A stretch of DNA of 64,000 bases, taken from Mannheimia bovis (GTDB lineage: Bacteria; Pseudomonadota; Gammaproteobacteria; Enterobacterales; Pasteurellaceae). The DNA lies in assembly GCF_014541205.1 (NCBI RefSeq), contig NZ_CP061280.1, positions 124,001 to 188,000 of the forward strand, given 5' to 3'. Numbering within the stretch: the stretch's first letter is position 1; each line of letters starts with the position of its first letter. Position numbers and translations under genes: made by a program. Positions 23,175 through 32,463 of the stretch are shown here, piece by piece. Below the pieces are notes generated by a model, which was not told where the DNA came from, made no database searches, and saw only the letters and a program-made list of their open reading frames with translations.

Positions 23175-24125
23175 ATGAACAGCAAAATTTTAGCAACGGG
23201 AAGTTATTTACCAAGTCAGGTGCGTACCAATGCGGATTTAGAAAAAATGGTGGACACTTCTGATGAGTGGATTGTCACCCGTTCGGGCATTCGTGAACGC
23301 CGCATTGCAAGAGCTGATGAAACCGTGGCTACAATGGGAGCAAAAGCAGCTCAACAAGCCTTAGAAATGGCAAAAATTGATGCTAATGAAATTGGTTTAA
23401 TTGTGGTGGGAACGACCACCAATTCTCACGCTTATCCAAGTGCGGCGTGCCAAATTCAAGGTTTACTGAACATTCAAGATGCTATTGCATTTGATGTGGC
23501 AGCTGCTTGCACGGGCTTTGTGTATGCGTTAAGCGTTGCCGATAAATTTGTGCGTAACGGACAAGTGAAAAAAGCGTTGGTGATTGGTTCAGACATCAAT
23601 TCCAGAATGTTGGACGAAACTGACCGCAGCACTGTAGTGCTATTTGGGGACGGAGCCGGTGCAGTGATTTTAGAAGCAAGCGAAGAGCCGGGCATTCTTT
23701 CCACCCATTTACACGCTTCGCCGGATTTAGACAATAATTTAACTCTGAAAAGCCAAAAACGTGGTGAAGATCGTTCAGGATTCATCGAAATGCAGGGCAA
23801 CGCAACTTTCAAAATTGCAGTAAACCAACTTTCAAGCGTGGTAGAAGAAACGTTAGAAGCAAATAATTTACAAAAATCAGATCTTGATTGGCTCATTCCA
23901 CATCAAGCAAACTTACGCATTATCACGGCAACGGCGAAAAAGCTGGATATGGAGATGGATCAAGTGGTGGTTACCCTTGATAAATATGCCAACACCAGTG
24001 CGGCAACCGTGCCGGTAGCTCTTGATGAAGCGGTGCGTGATGGGCGTGTAAAACGTGGGCAATTATTACTTCTCGAGGCTTTCGGCGGCGGCTGGACTTG
24101 GGGTTCTGCATTAGTGAAGTTTTAA
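23175..24125 (+). CDS. fabH: 3-oxoacyl-ACP synthase III (FabH)
   Basis: The 316-aa protein has the catalytic triad residues: Cys112 in [11 protein letters not shown], His in [11 protein letters not shown] and Asn in [11 protein letters not shown]. It starts fatty acid synthesis by condensing acetyl-CoA with malonyl-ACP. A TATAAT lies at 23130-23135 in front. It is followed after 9 bp by trmB, and not by fabD as in many genomes. Confidence 0.94.
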   Translation: MNSKILATGSYLPSQVRTNADLEKMVDTSDEWIVTRSGIRERRIARADETVATMGAKAAQQALEMAKIDANEIGLIVVGTTTNSHAYPSAACQIQGLLNIQDAIAFDVAAACTGFVYALSVADKFVRNGQVKKALVIGSDINSRMLDETDRSTVVLFGDGAGAVILEASEEPGILSTHLHASPDLDNNLTLKSQKRGEDRSGFIEMQGNATFKIAVNQLSSVVEETLEANNLQKSDLDWLIPHQANLRIITATAKKLDMEMDQVVVTLDKYANTSAATVPVALDEAVRDGRVKRGQLLLLEAFGGGWTWGSALVKF

Positions 24126-24134
24126 GGCGAGAAA

Positions 24135-24884
24135 ATGTCAGAAAAGCAAACTTTTGCAGATAAAAAACGTAAAACGGTTGAGCAAGCTGAATTTACCGAA
24201 GATGGTCGTTATTTAAGAAAAGTGCGTAGTTTCGTGTTGCGTACCGGCCGTTTAAGCGATTATCAGCGTGATATGATGAACAACAATTGGGCGAATCTCG
24301 GCTTAGATTATCAGGCAACGCCATTTGATTTTGAGCAGATTTTCGGCAACAACAACCCGGTTGTGTTGGAAATCGGTTTCGGAATGGGCAGATCGCTAGT
24401 GGAAATGGCGGAGCAAAATCCAGAGCGAAACTATATCGGCATTGAAGTCCACACCCCGGGCGTTGGAGCTTGTATCGCTTATGCGTTAGAAAAAGGCGTG
24501 AAAAATCTGAGAGTGATTTGCCACGATGCGACTGAAATCTTGCGAGATAGCATTGCAGATGGCTCACTTGGCGGCTTGCAGCTCTATTTCCCAGACCCGT
24601 GGCAAAAAGCGAAGCACCACAAACGCCGCATTGTGCAGCCTGAGTTTATTACTCGAGTGCTCACCAAATTAAGCCCGAACGGATTTATCCATTTTGCGAC
24701 AGATTGGGAAAATTACGCCGAACATATGCTTGAGGTGTTACGCCAATTCGAGAATGAATTACAGAATACATCCGCAACCAATGATTTTATTCCACGTCCT
24801 GATTTCCGCCCGCTCACCAAGTTTGAGGAGCGAGGACATCGTTTAGGACACGGCGTGTGGGATTTATATTTCACCAAAAAATAA
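24135..24884 (+). CDS. trmB: tRNA (guanine-N7)-methyltransferase TrmB
   Basis: The 249-aa class I methyltransferase has the AdoMet motif [12 protein letters not shown] and the family motif [13 protein letters not shown]. It makes m7G46 in tRNA. It is the second gene of a fabH-trmB-yggL run with short gaps. Confidence 0.93.
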   Translation: MSEKQTFADKKRKTVEQAEFTEDGRYLRKVRSFVLRTGRLSDYQRDMMNNNWANLGLDYQATPFDFEQIFGNNNPVVLEIGFGMGRSLVEMAEQNPERNYIGIEVHTPGVGACIAYALEKGVKNLRVICHDATEILRDSIADGSLGGLQLYFPDPWQKAKHHKRRIVQPEFITRVLTKLSPNGFIHFATDWENYAEHMLEVLRQFENELQNTSATNDFIPRPDFRPLTKFEERGHRLGHGVWDLYFTKK

Positions 24885-24919
24885 GTTACAGTTTATTTCA
24901 TAAAGAGAGGAGAATAGCA

Positions 24920-25261
24920 ATGGCTACTCAACGTAACGCTCGTCAGCGTAAAAAAATGCACTTGGCAGAATTCCAAGAATTAGGGTTTTTAGTGAAATTC
25001 AACTTTGCTGAAGGCACAGGCATCGACCAAATCGACACGACAGTAGATCGTTTTATTGATGAAGTAATCAAACCAAACGGCTTGGCACTAGAAGCAAACG
25101 GCTACTTACAATGGGAAGGTTTAGTCTGCTTAGAAAAATTAGGCAAATGCGATGAATCGCACCGCCAATTAGTGAAAACTTGGTTAGAAAATAATGGCTT
25201 ACAAAATGTACAAGTAAGCGAGTTATTTGACATTTGGTGGGATTACCCGGCACAAGTTTAA
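24920..25261 (+). CDS. yggL: YggL-family protein (DUF469)
   Basis: The 113-aa protein (MATQRNARQRKKMHLAEFQE...) matches YggL, a ribosome-associated protein. The start at 24920 has GAGAGGAGAAT upstream; an in-frame ATG at 24857 would overlap trmB. The trmB-yggL order is also found in E. coli. Confidence 0.88.
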   Translation: MATQRNARQRKKMHLAEFQELGFLVKFNFAEGTGIDQIDTTVDRFIDEVIKPNGLALEANGYLQWEGLVCLEKLGKCDESHRQLVKTWLENNGLQNVQVSELFDIWWDYPAQV

Positions 25262-25276
25262 TTGATTTACACTGAT

Positions 25277-25340
25277 ACAAGCGGTCATATTTTTCTGAAA
25301 ATTTGCAAATTTTTTCGTAAAAACGACCGCTTGTTTTTTT
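25277..25340. terminator. Inverted pair of uptake words acting as terminator
   Basis: ACAAGCGGTC at 25277 and GACCGCTTGT at 25325 are exact complements, followed by T6. The spacer contains further complementary A/T tracts. Confidence 0.7.
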
Positions 25341-25367
25341 AATTTCAAGTATAAAAGAGAGAAATAA

Positions 25368-25901
25368 ATGGAATTTTTAGCCCCTGTTATTTCGTTAGTT
25401 GTTGGCTTCTTTAGTTTTATTTTAGTGCTCAGAACCTGGTTACAATTTTGTCGAGTTGATCCACGTTTGCCTATTTCACAAACCTTGCTCAAAATCACTG
25501 AGCCTTTGGTTGCCCCGGTTGGCAAGTTAATTCCAACGGTTAAAAATATCTGCTTTCCTGCACTTTTGATTGCTGCAGCATTAGTTACTTTGCAATTTAT
25601 CTTCTTCGGACTGGATTTGCCTCGTGCCGTATTAATCGGTTTATTAAGTTTAGTAAAAACCTTCGGACAAATTCTCTTTTTCACCACCTTAATTCGTGCA
25701 TTGATGAGTTGGGTTACACAGGGTAACCACCCACTTGATTATACTGTTGCTCAAATTACTGAACCGGTGTTAGGTTTTATCCGCAAACTACTTCCAAGAA
25801 CAGGAATGTTAGATTTCTCGGTAATGGTTTTAGGCTTTGGGCTATTGCTATTAAACAGCTTGTTCTACCAAATTTTTGGTGGGTTATGGGCTGCGGCTTA
25901 A
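25368..25901 (+). CDS. YggT-family membrane protein
   Basis: The 177-aa protein consists of two related halves, each with a hydrophobic hairpin and the motif LRTWLQFCRVDPRLPISQ / IRALMSWVTQGNHPLDYTVAQ, followed by TEPLVAPVGK or TEPVLGFIRKLLP. This is the typical YggT (YGGT) repeat. The family is linked to osmotic stress and cell-envelope functions without a defined activity. Confidence 0.85.
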   Translation: MEFLAPVISLVVGFFSFILVLRTWLQFCRVDPRLPISQTLLKITEPLVAPVGKLIPTVKNICFPALLIAAALVTLQFIFFGLDLPRAVLIGLLSLVKTFGQILFFTTLIRALMSWVTQGNHPLDYTVAQITEPVLGFIRKLLPRTGMLDFSVMVLGFGLLLLNSLFYQIFGGLWAAA

Positions 25902-25923
25902 ATAGAAATGAAACATATACAAT

Positions 25924-25957
25924 AAAAATCTGCTCCTTAGTAAGGAGCAGATTTTTT
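25924..25957. terminator. Bidirectional terminator between yggT-type gene and ABC transporter
   Basis: AAAAATCTGCTCCTTA and TAAGGAGCAGATTTTTT form a near-perfect stem with A/T runs on both sides, serving two convergent genes. Confidence 0.85.
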
Positions 25958-25977
25958 ATATATTCTGTTGTTTGTTG

Positions 25978-26727
25978 TTAATCAGCTCGAATTTGATGTA
26001 AAAAGCGTTTTGTTCGCTCGTGTTGCGGATTATTAAAGAGTTGTTGTGGTGAGCCTTGTTCAACAATTTCCCCACCGTCCATTACAACTACAATATCGGC
26101 GACATCAAGGGCAAATTTAATTTCGTGAGTAACCACCACCATTGTCCAACCTTCATTTGCGAGCTCTTTCATTGTGCTCAACACATCTTGCACTAATTCA
26201 GGATCAAGAGCCGAAGTGGGCTCATCAAACAGCATTAAATCTGGTTGAATAGCTAAAGCACGAGCAATCCCAACTCTCTGTTGCTGCCCGCCCGACAGTT
26301 GGAATGGATAAAGTTCAGCTTTATCTGATAGCCCGACTTTTGCAAGCAAGCGTTTTGCATTTTCTTTTGCAATTTCGACCGCTTGTTGCTGCACAAATAC
26401 AGGTCCTTCCATCACATTTTCCAATGCCGTTTTGTGTGGAAAGAGATTATAGTTTTGGAACACCATACCCGATTTACGGCGGAGTGCTAAAATATCTTTT
26501 TTACTTGGTTTTGCTGCAAAATCAATTATTAATGGAGCATTATCAGTAAACTCTAGCGTACCTTTTTCCGGCATTTCTAACGCATTTAAACAACGTAGAA
26601 AAGTGGTTTTGCCAGAGCCTGAAGGTCCAAGAATAACGACAACTTGCCCCTTTTGAATATCTAAGTCGATACCTCGTAAAATCGTATTTTGTCCGAAGGT
26701 TTTGTGAATATTACGGATTTTTATCAT
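25978..26727 (-). CDS. Polar amino acid ABC transporter, ATP-binding protein
   Basis: The 249-aa ATPase has Walker A GPSGSGKTT, the Q-loop (GMVFQNYNLFPHKT), signature LSGGQQQRVGIARAL and Walker B LMLFDEPTSALDPE. It belongs to the polar amino acid (PAAT/HAAT) group. The last gene of a three-gene operon, 9 bp after the permease. Confidence 0.9.
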   Translation of the reverse strand: MIKIRNIHKTFGQNTILRGIDLDIQKGQVVVILGPSGSGKTTFLRCLNALEMPEKGTLEFTDNAPLIIDFAAKPSKKDILALRRKSGMVFQNYNLFPHKTALENVMEGPVFVQQQAVEIAKENAKRLLAKVGLSDKAELYPFQLSGGQQQRVGIARALAIQPDLMLFDEPTSALDPELVQDVLSTMKELANEGWTMVVVTHEIKFALDVADIVVVMDGGEIVEQGSPQQLFNNPQHERTKRFLHQIRAD

Positions 26728-26736
26728 AATTTTCTC

Positions 26737-27453
26737 CTATTTCGCCACAAATCGGTTGAAACGCACTTCCAGTCTGGCTTGAATTAAGAACAACACCCAA
26801 CAGAAGCACCAGTAGATGATGGCTGCTTCAATGTAAACGGGGAGGAAGTCATAAGACATATTTGCCACCTGTTGTGCAACACGGAACATTTCGGTAACGG
26901 TTACGACAGAGGCAAGTGAGGTATCTTTAAATAGCCCGATAAAAGTATTGCTCAGTGGTGGCACTGCAACACGGAATGCTTGTGGTGCAATGATACGACG
27001 GAAAGTTTGCATATAAGTCATACCGATAGTATAGCCGGCTTCCCATTGTCCTTTCGGTACAGATAAAATTGAAGCACGAATGGTTTCAGAACCATAAGCA
27101 CCTATGTTCAGCGAGAAACCAATAATCGCTGCCGGAATTGGATCGATGAAAATCCCAATTGCAGGTAAACCATAGAATACAATACAGATTTGTACTAGCA
27201 TTGGCGTGCCACGAATAATGGAAATATAGCCTTTTACAAAAAGCAACAACAAGCGGTATAAAATACCCGTTGATGGACTAATTCTTACTAATGCCACACT
27301 AACAGCGATAATCATACCGATAATAAAGGAAGCAATTGCCAACGGAATGGAAACTAAGAAAGCTGCTTTTACCATAGGCAAGAAGCCACTTAACACCAAA
27401 TCCACTCGGGCTTGGGTCATAAAGGGAATAGAAAGTAACAGATCGTTTAACAT
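26737..27453 (-). CDS. Polar amino acid ABC transporter, permease
   Basis: The 238-aa protein has about five membrane segments and the permease coupling loop (GAYGSETIRASILSVPKGQWEAGYTIGMTY, an EAA-type loop). It pairs with the ATPase downstream and the binding protein upstream. The relatives are cystine and other polar amino acid importers. Confidence 0.88.
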   Translation of the reverse strand: MLNDLLLSIPFMTQARVDLVLSGFLPMVKAAFLVSIPLAIASFIIGMIIAVSVALVRISPSTGILYRLLLLFVKGYISIIRGTPMLVQICIVFYGLPAIGIFIDPIPAAIIGFSLNIGAYGSETIRASILSVPKGQWEAGYTIGMTYMQTFRRIIAPQAFRVAVPPLSNTFIGLFKDTSLASVVTVTEMFRVAQQVANMSYDFLPVYIEAAIIYWCFCWVLFLIQARLEVRFNRFVAK

Positions 27454-27465
27454 CTAAAAACCTAA

Positions 27466-27498
27466 AATCTCCCTTACTTTTGAAATAGTAGGGAGATT
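27466..27498. repeat. Hairpin between binding-protein and permease genes
   Basis: AATCTCCC(T)TACT and AGTAGGGAGATT pair with one bulge, just upstream of the permease. It may stabilise or attenuate the operon mRNA. Confidence 0.4.
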
Positions 27499-27501
27499 AA
27501 A

Positions 27502-27533
27502 CTTAAAAAAACAAAAGGGGCGAAGTCGCCCCT
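27502..27533 (-). terminator. Intra-operon terminator after the binding-protein gene
   Basis: AGGGGCGA and TCGCCCCT form an 8-bp GC-rich stem followed on the minus strand by TTTTGTTTTTTT. Located between the first and second operon genes, it would give more binding protein than transporter. Confidence 0.75.
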
Positions 27534-27552
27534 CAGCCAAATCCAATATGAA

Positions 27553-28326
27553 TTATTGTACACTAATATCTTTACCGAAGAACTGTTCACCTAATTTTTT
27601 TAGTGTGCCATCTTCACGTAATTCAACGATTGCTTTGCTGATTTTCGCTAATGCTTCATCATTACCCTTATTCGCAATTAAGCCTGCTCCCACTTTTTCC
27701 TCTTTTTCCCAAACAATTTTTAAGCCTGAATCTGGGTTCTTTTTCAAGTAATCTAATAGCGATAAATGGCTGTTGAAAGTTGCATCAGCACGCTTTTGTT
27801 GAATTAAAAGTAAGCCTTGTGCCATACCGTCAATTGGAACAATATCCGCACCGCTTTCACGAGCTAATTCACCATAGTTAGAGCTTAATGTTTGTGCTGT
27901 TTTTACCCCTTTTACATCGGCTGGGCTTTTGATTTTGGCTTCATCTTCACGCACTAATAATGCTGCACCGTCCCAGCTGTATGCTTCAGATTTATCAAAT
28001 ATTGCACGGCGTTCCGGTGAAGTTAAACCAACTTGATTTGCTACTAAGTCAAAACGATTACTTTTTAAGCCTGCTAACATTGCGTCCCATTGTGTTTCTT
28101 TAAATTCAACTTTCACGCCTAGTTTTTCTGCTACCGCACGGGTTACTTCCACATCATAGCCTGTTAATTTACCGCTCTCATCGTGGTAGGTATAAGGGGC
28201 ATAGGTCCCTTCTGTGCCAACGGTAATTGTGCCTTTATTATTGATACGCTCAAGTAAACTTTCTTTTGCAAATGCAGAAACAGAAAGAGTAAGTGCTAAT
28301 GCTGCAACTGATAATTTTTTCAACAT
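27553..28326 (-). CDS. Polar amino acid ABC transporter, substrate-binding protein
   Basis: The 257-aa periplasmic protein has a signal peptide (residues 1-20, MLKKLSVAALALTLSVSAFA) and the SBP_bac_3 pattern TITVGTEGTYAPYTYHDESG...GYDVEVTRAVAEKLGV. It resembles cystine-binding proteins (TcyA/FliY group), so cystine is a plausible substrate. Start 28326 has AAAGGAACTTATT upstream and begins the signal peptide; the earlier ATG adds an unneeded leader. Confidence 0.87.
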   Translation of the reverse strand: MLKKLSVAALALTLSVSAFAKESLLERINNKGTITVGTEGTYAPYTYHDESGKLTGYDVEVTRAVAEKLGVKVEFKETQWDAMLAGLKSNRFDLVANQVGLTSPERRAIFDKSEAYSWDGAALLVREDEAKIKSPADVKGVKTAQTLSSNYGELARESGADIVPIDGMAQGLLLIQQKRADATFNSHLSLLDYLKKNPDSGLKIVWEKEEKVGAGLIANKGNDEALAKISKAIVELREDGTLKKLGEQFFGKDISVQ

Positions 28327-28505
28327 AATAAGTTCCTTTTCATTGGTAAAATTAATTATTTGCAAATTTAAAGGGAAAAATGACCGCTTGCAAATAACTA
28401 AATGGAATAAGACATAAGAAAATGGTTTTATAGTATGGATGGCTTATTAGCTATGGGATTATGAGGAAAAATAGTGAATTATTGGGAACATTTAGTTATA
28501 AAAAA

Positions 28506-28538
28506 TTAGCACCTTAATCAAAGTGATCAAGGTGCTAT
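28506..28538 (-). terminator. Terminator after rpmJ
   Basis: AGCACCTT and AAGGTGCT (extended by ATCA/TGAT) form a stem followed on the minus strand by TAATTTTTT. Confidence 0.75.
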
Positions 28539-28543
28539 TCTTT

Positions 28544-28669
28544 TTAACGCTGACGAGCTTTAAATCTTGGATTGGTTTTGCAAATTACGTACAGTTTGCC
28601 TTTACGTCTTACAATTTGACAATCAGGGTGGCGTGTTTTTGCCGATTTTAATGAGTTTAAAATTTTCAT
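28544..28669 (-). CDS. rpmJ: 50S ribosomal protein L36, type B (zinc-independent)
   Basis: This 41-aa protein ([20 protein letters not shown]...) matches the alternative L36 (YkgO type) that lacks the full zinc-binding cysteine set. It follows L31B by 12 bp on the same strand. AAGGACATAAA precedes the ATG. Type B L31/L36 usually replace the zinc-containing forms when zinc is scarce. Confidence 0.92.
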   Translation of the reverse strand: MKILNSLKSAKTRHPDCQIVRRKGKLYVICKTNPRFKARQR

Positions 28670-28681
28670 TTTATGTCCTTC

Positions 28682-28954
28682 TTATTTTTTATTTGAAAGC
28701 GTTGTAGCAAAGCCTTTAAATCTATCTTTAAATTGACTTGCACGACCTTCAGTATTTGCTTCACGGCGTTTGCCGGTGTAAACAGGGTGTGATGCTGATG
28801 AGGTATCTAAGGTATAAAGCGGATACTCTTTACCATCTTCCCATACCATTGTTTTGTTTGTTGAAGCACAAGAACGGATAACCCAGCCTTGTTGTACAGA
28901 GGCATCATAAAACAGTACTTCACGATAATTTTCAGGATGAATCCCTTTTTTCAT
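28682..28954 (-). CDS. rpmE2: 50S ribosomal protein L31, type B (zinc-independent)
   Basis: The 90-aa protein is the YkgM/L31B form: [27 protein letters not shown] without CxxC metal sites and with the C-terminal extension [14 protein letters not shown]. It heads the L31B-L36B operon, commonly controlled by Zur. Two palindromes in the promoter region fit a repressor. Confidence 0.92.
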   Translation of the reverse strand: MKKGIHPENYREVLFYDASVQQGWVIRSCASTNKTMVWEDGKEYPLYTLDTSSASHPVYTGKRREANTEGRASQFKDRFKGFATTLSNKK

Positions 28955-28987
28955 ATTTTCTCCAGAATTTTGACAATAGGCTATTAA

Positions 28988-29004
28988 CCATAATTAAATT
29001 ATGG
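28988..29004. promoter_or_regulatory. Proximal 17-bp operator upstream of L31B
   Basis: CCATAATTAAATTATGG is a perfect dyad (CCATAA-N5-TTATGG). It lies just downstream of a TATAAT (29017-29012 on the minus strand), thus over the expected transcription start. Confidence 0.6.
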
Positions 29005-29035
29005 ACTGTATATTATACGAAATCTCTCTACTATT

Positions 29036-29052
29036 CCATAACTTTTTTATGG
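29036..29052. promoter_or_regulatory. Distal 17-bp operator upstream of L31B
   Basis: CCATAA-N5-TTATGG again, 48 bp from the proximal copy, with a non-symmetric centre. It overlaps the expected -35 position of the L31B promoter. Confidence 0.55.
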
Positions 29053-29155
29053 TATTTTAAGGAAAAAGCTAATTTTTAGATCTAGATCTGATTTTCATTT
29101 TTAAAATTATGGTAATCTAACAAACTATTTATTCATTCATAAATTGTGAGGAAAT

Positions 29156-29833
29156 ATGAGCAAAAATCCTTATTTGATTGCCCCTTCGATTTTATCGGCA
29201 GATTTGGCTAGATTGGGCGATGATGTGGCAGATGTGCTAAAGGCTGGGGCAGATTTAATTCATTTTGATGTAATGGATAATCACTATGTACCTAATTTAA
29301 CCTTTGGACCGGCAATTTGCAAAGCATTGCGAGATTATGGCATTCAATGCACGATTGATGTGCATTTAATGGTAAAACCTGTTGAGCGTTTAATTCCTGA
29401 TTTTGCGAAAGCAGGAGCAGATTACATTACCTTCCACCCGGAAGCAACAGAGCATATTGACCGTAATTTACAGCTTATTCGTGATTTAGGTTGTAAATCA
29501 GGGCTAGTGTTCAATCCGGCAACACCTTTGCATTATTTAGATTATGTGATGGATAAAGTTGATGTGATTTTATTAATGTCGGTAAATCCTGGCTTTGGCG
29601 GGCAATCTTTTATTCCATCAACGCTAGATAAATTGCGTGAGGTACGTCGCCGTATTGATGAGAGTGGTTACAACATTCGCCTAGAGGTTGATGGTGGGGT
29701 AAAAGTAAACAATATTGCCGAAATTGCTGCTGCCGGTGCAGATATGTTTGTTGCAGGTTCTGCAATTTTTGACCAGCCTGATTACAAAGCTATCATTGAT
29801 CAAATGAGAGCTGAATTAGCGAAAGTTCGTTAA
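29156..29833 (+). CDS. rpe: Ribulose-phosphate 3-epimerase
   Basis: The 225-aa TIM-barrel protein has the rpe signatures [31 protein letters not shown] and [10 protein letters not shown]. It interconverts ribulose- and xylulose-5-phosphate in the pentose phosphate pathway. It is divergent from rpmE2 and shares the operator-bearing intergenic region. Confidence 0.94.
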   Translation: MSKNPYLIAPSILSADLARLGDDVADVLKAGADLIHFDVMDNHYVPNLTFGPAICKALRDYGIQCTIDVHLMVKPVERLIPDFAKAGADYITFHPEATEHIDRNLQLIRDLGCKSGLVFNPATPLHYLDYVMDKVDVILLMSVNPGFGGQSFIPSTLDKLREVRRRIDESGYNIRLEVDGGVKVNNIAEIAAAGADMFVAGSAIFDQPDYKAIIDQMRAELAKVR

Positions 29834-30029
29834 TCAGATCGGGAAATTTGAACTATCTCTATAGATTAAAGACAAACATAATGATAGAATGGTAAAACAA
29901 ATACAGTTTTATTCTTGTGTATTGGAATAGTCTGGTTAGACCTTTCTATAAAAAGGTTGTATCTAAAATTATTTCGATTACACTAATTAACTCTCGCACT
30001 TATGCGATATTCACTATAGGAAAAACAAA

Positions 30030-30260
30030 ATGAGCATTGAAGAACGCGTAAAAAAAATCATTGTTGATCAACTTGGCGCGAAAGCAGAAGACGTTAAACC
30101 GGAAGCTTCTTTCATTGAAGATTTAGGTGCTGACTCTTTAGATACCGTTGAATTAGTAATGGCTTTAGAAGAAGAATTCGATATCGAAATTCCAGATGAA
30201 GAAGCTGAAAAAATTACAACTGTTCAATCAGCAATTGATTACGTTCAAAACAATCAATAA
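30030..30260 (+). CDS. acpP: Acyl carrier protein
   Basis: This 76-aa acidic protein has the phosphopantetheine attachment site [28 protein letters not shown] precedes the ATG. It stands alone, away from fabH and plsX, and a strong terminator follows. Confidence 0.95.
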   Translation: MSIEERVKKIIVDQLGAKAEDVKPEASFIEDLGADSLDTVELVMALEEEFDIEIPDEEAEKITTVQSAIDYVQNNQ

Positions 30261-30271
30261 TTCAGATTGAG

Positions 30272-30302
30272 ATTAGGCGACCTATGGTCGCCTAATTTTT
30301 TT
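30272..30302 (+). terminator. Terminator of acpP
   Basis: TTAGGCGACC and GGTCGCCTAA form a 10-bp stem with a 3-nt loop and a T-run. Confidence 0.9.
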
Positions 30303-30306
30303 ACCG

Positions 30307-30870
30307 CTATTTTGTTTTACAGATGCAATTATTCAAGTGGTCATCAACTAATCCCATTGATTGCATAAAAGCGTAACAAGTTGTTTCACCTACAAAAGCA
30401 AATCCTCTCTTTTTTAACGCCTTAGACATAGCCTTTGAAGTATCTGTTTTAGCCGGAATAGCTTGAAGCGTGGGAACATCATTAATTTGTGGTTGATGGT
30501 TCACAAATCCCCAAATAAATTCACTAAAATCTTCGTCTTTTTCCTGCATTGCAAGATAAGCTTTTGCATTTTTTATAATTGCTTCTAATTTTGCTCTGTG
30601 GCGGATTAAACCGGCATTTTGCATTAATTGATCGAGATCTTTTTCTGTCATTTGAGCAATTTTTACAGGATCAAACTGATGAAATGCTTGACGATAAGCT
30701 TCTCGCTTTTTCAGTACAGTAATCCACGAAAGCCCTGCTTGTTGCCCCTCGAGACAAATTTTCTCAAATAGCTTGATGTTATCGAATTCAGGTTTTCCCC
30801 ACTCTTCATCGTGATATTTCACATAAAGTTCGCTCTCACCGCACCAATCACAGCGTATAATTTGGCTCAT
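30307..30870 (-). CDS. tag: DNA-3-methyladenine glycosylase I
   Basis: The 187-aa protein matches Tag: N-terminal IRCDWCGESELYVKYHDEEWG, catalytic region LEGQQAGLSWITVLKKREAYR, and C-terminal MQSMGLVDDHLNNCICK with the zinc ligands. It removes 3-methyladenine from DNA. The start at 30870 (AGGAATTTTAC upstream) gives the E. coli length. Confidence 0.92.
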   Translation of the reverse strand: MSQIIRCDWCGESELYVKYHDEEWGKPEFDNIKLFEKICLEGQQAGLSWITVLKKREAYRQAFHQFDPVKIAQMTEKDLDQLMQNAGLIRHRAKLEAIIKNAKAYLAMQEKDEDFSEFIWGFVNHQPQINDVPTLQAIPAKTDTSKAMSKALKKRGFAFVGETTCYAFMQSMGLVDDHLNNCICKTK

Positions 30871-30951
30871 TTGTAAAATTCCTATAAAAAATAACCGCTT
30901 GTTCATAATATAAGATGAAACAAGCGGTCAGATTAAGTTAATAATTTACCA

Positions 30952-32229
30952 TTATTTTCTTGGTAAATAACGGGCAGGATCGACAGACTTCCCTTTATAA
31001 CGAATTTCAAAGTGAAGTTTGTTGGTGTTTGTACCGGTACTACCTAAAGTACCGATCTTCTGACCGGCTTTAACGGTGTCTTGTTCATCAACATCAATAG
31101 TGTTGTTATGTGCATAAGCACTTAAGAAATCGTCGGTATGTTTGATGATAATTAAGTTACCATAGCCTTGTAGAGCATTACCTGCATACACAACTTTCCC
31201 CGCCGCTGCTGCACGTACATCTTGTCCTTTCGAGCCTGCAATATCTAAACCTTTATTACCACCTTCTGCTGATGAGAAGCCTGATATTACTCGTCCATTG
31301 GTTGGCCATTGCCATTTAATTGATGACGAAGGTGTCGCTGCCGTATTTGAGACTGGCGATGGACTTTCAGAAGCGGTTGTTGCTCGGATAGTCGATGTTG
31401 TACGATTTTCTACTTGGTTTGCACTACCTACGGAAGCAGTTACGGCTGACACTGTTCCCGCTGTTGCTTGAATGCCATTATTAGCAACAGGCACGTCTGC
31501 ACTGCCTACACCGGCTTTAACAGGACCGGTAATGTTACCATCAGAAGCGTAAGTTGTACCGTTTGCACCTTGCTGATAAGTAATTTGCGGTTCAACAGGC
31601 ACAGTTACTTTTTCCTCAACGGTAATGGTTTCTGTGGCTGATTTACCCGTTTTAATTTTTTGCCCTACGTTTAATTGATAAGGCTCACTCATATTGTTAA
31701 GAGCGGCAATTTCTTTTACATCTTTGCCCACAATATAAGCAATTAAGAACATTGTATCGCCTTTGCGAACCGTATAAGTTGAACCGTCATAGAAGCCTTT
31801 TTGTATTTGGTTATACATCGGTGCATTGTTCGCATCACGTGGAATCTCAAAATTCTGATCAACTTTTTTCTCTACTGTTTTTGTTTTCTTCACAATTTTA
31901 GTCGTAGTCGTCGGCTGTGGCGGTTGTTCTGTAATCACAGGATTAGTGATAACAGGTTGTGGCACAGTCGCAATCGGCTGAGGTGTAGAAACAGGCTGCG
32001 GAATAGTTTGTACCGGTGTATTCATTGAGCTTGGCATTGGAGCTGACTGAATATCAGACTGCCAGCCACCGCTTGAGTTTATTGCTCCCATATTACTATT
32101 TACAGGCTGCATTACACCCGGACTAAGCTCATTATTGCCCGAAGCATTAACCACCGGCGCAGGATTGTTCGAGGAACAAGCAGCTAAAATAGCGGAAACT
32201 AAAGGTAAAAGTATAAATTGTTTTTTCAT
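30952..32229 (-). CDS. nlpD: NlpD-like lipoprotein, LysM plus LytM domain
   Basis: The 425-aa lipoprotein has a lipobox (ILAACSS), a proline/threonine-rich linker, a LysM domain (~149-197, YTVRKGDTMFLIAYIVGK) and a C-terminal M23/LytM domain (KGLDIAG...LHFEIRYKGKSVDPARYLP). The zinc ligands of true M23 enzymes are degenerate, as in E. coli NlpD, which activates the amidase AmiC at the septum. It ends the truD-surE-yqaA group; pcm and rpoS, which flank nlpD in E. coli, are missing. Confidence 0.9.
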   Translation of the reverse strand: MKKQFILLPLVSAILAACSSNNPAPVVNASGNNELSPGVMQPVNSNMGAINSSGGWQSDIQSAPMPSSMNTPVQTIPQPVSTPQPIATVPQPVITNPVITEQPPQPTTTTKIVKKTKTVEKKVDQNFEIPRDANNAPMYNQIQKGFYDGSTYTVRKGDTMFLIAYIVGKDVKEIAALNNMSEPYQLNVGQKIKTGKSATETITVEEKVTVPVEPQITYQQGANGTTYASDGNITGPVKAGVGSADVPVANNGIQATAGTVSAVTASVGSANQVENRTTSTIRATTASESPSPVSNTAATPSSSIKWQWPTNGRVISGFSSAEGGNKGLDIAGSKGQDVRAAAAGKVVYAGNALQGYGNLIIIKHTDDFLSAYAHNNTIDVDEQDTVKAGQKIGTLGSTGTNTNKLHFEIRYKGKSVDPARYLPRK

Positions 32230-32247
32230 TAAATGATTATCCTAAAA

Positions 32248-32451
32248 TTATTTCATTGTATCAGGCATAGACGTTGGCTTAATATCAGACGGCAAACTGT
32301 AACTCCCTTGACTTGCTCCTGAACCTGCAACAGGCTCTAACGTGCCTGAAGGTAATAGATTCGGATCATCAACGTTGTACTGCTTGGAGCTTGTTCCACA
32401 AGCGGTCAAAAACGCACAAGAAGTTGCAAATGTTAAAAATGATTTTTTCAT
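32248..32451 (-). CDS. Small lipoprotein sharing the NlpD linker motif
   Basis: This 67-aa protein has a signal peptide with lipobox (LTACGTSS) and ends with SLPSDIKPTSMPDTMK, a remnant of the motif SDIQSAPMPSSMN found in NlpD and the 165-aa paralogue. It has no LysM or LytM part. It may be a trimmed duplicate or a real small lipoprotein. An uptake word lies inside it. Confidence 0.65.
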   Translation of the reverse strand: MKKSFLTFATSCAFLTACGTSSKQYNVDDPNLLPSGTLEPVAGSGASQGSYSLPSDIKPTSMPDTMK

Positions 32452-32463
32452 TCAATCCGCCTA

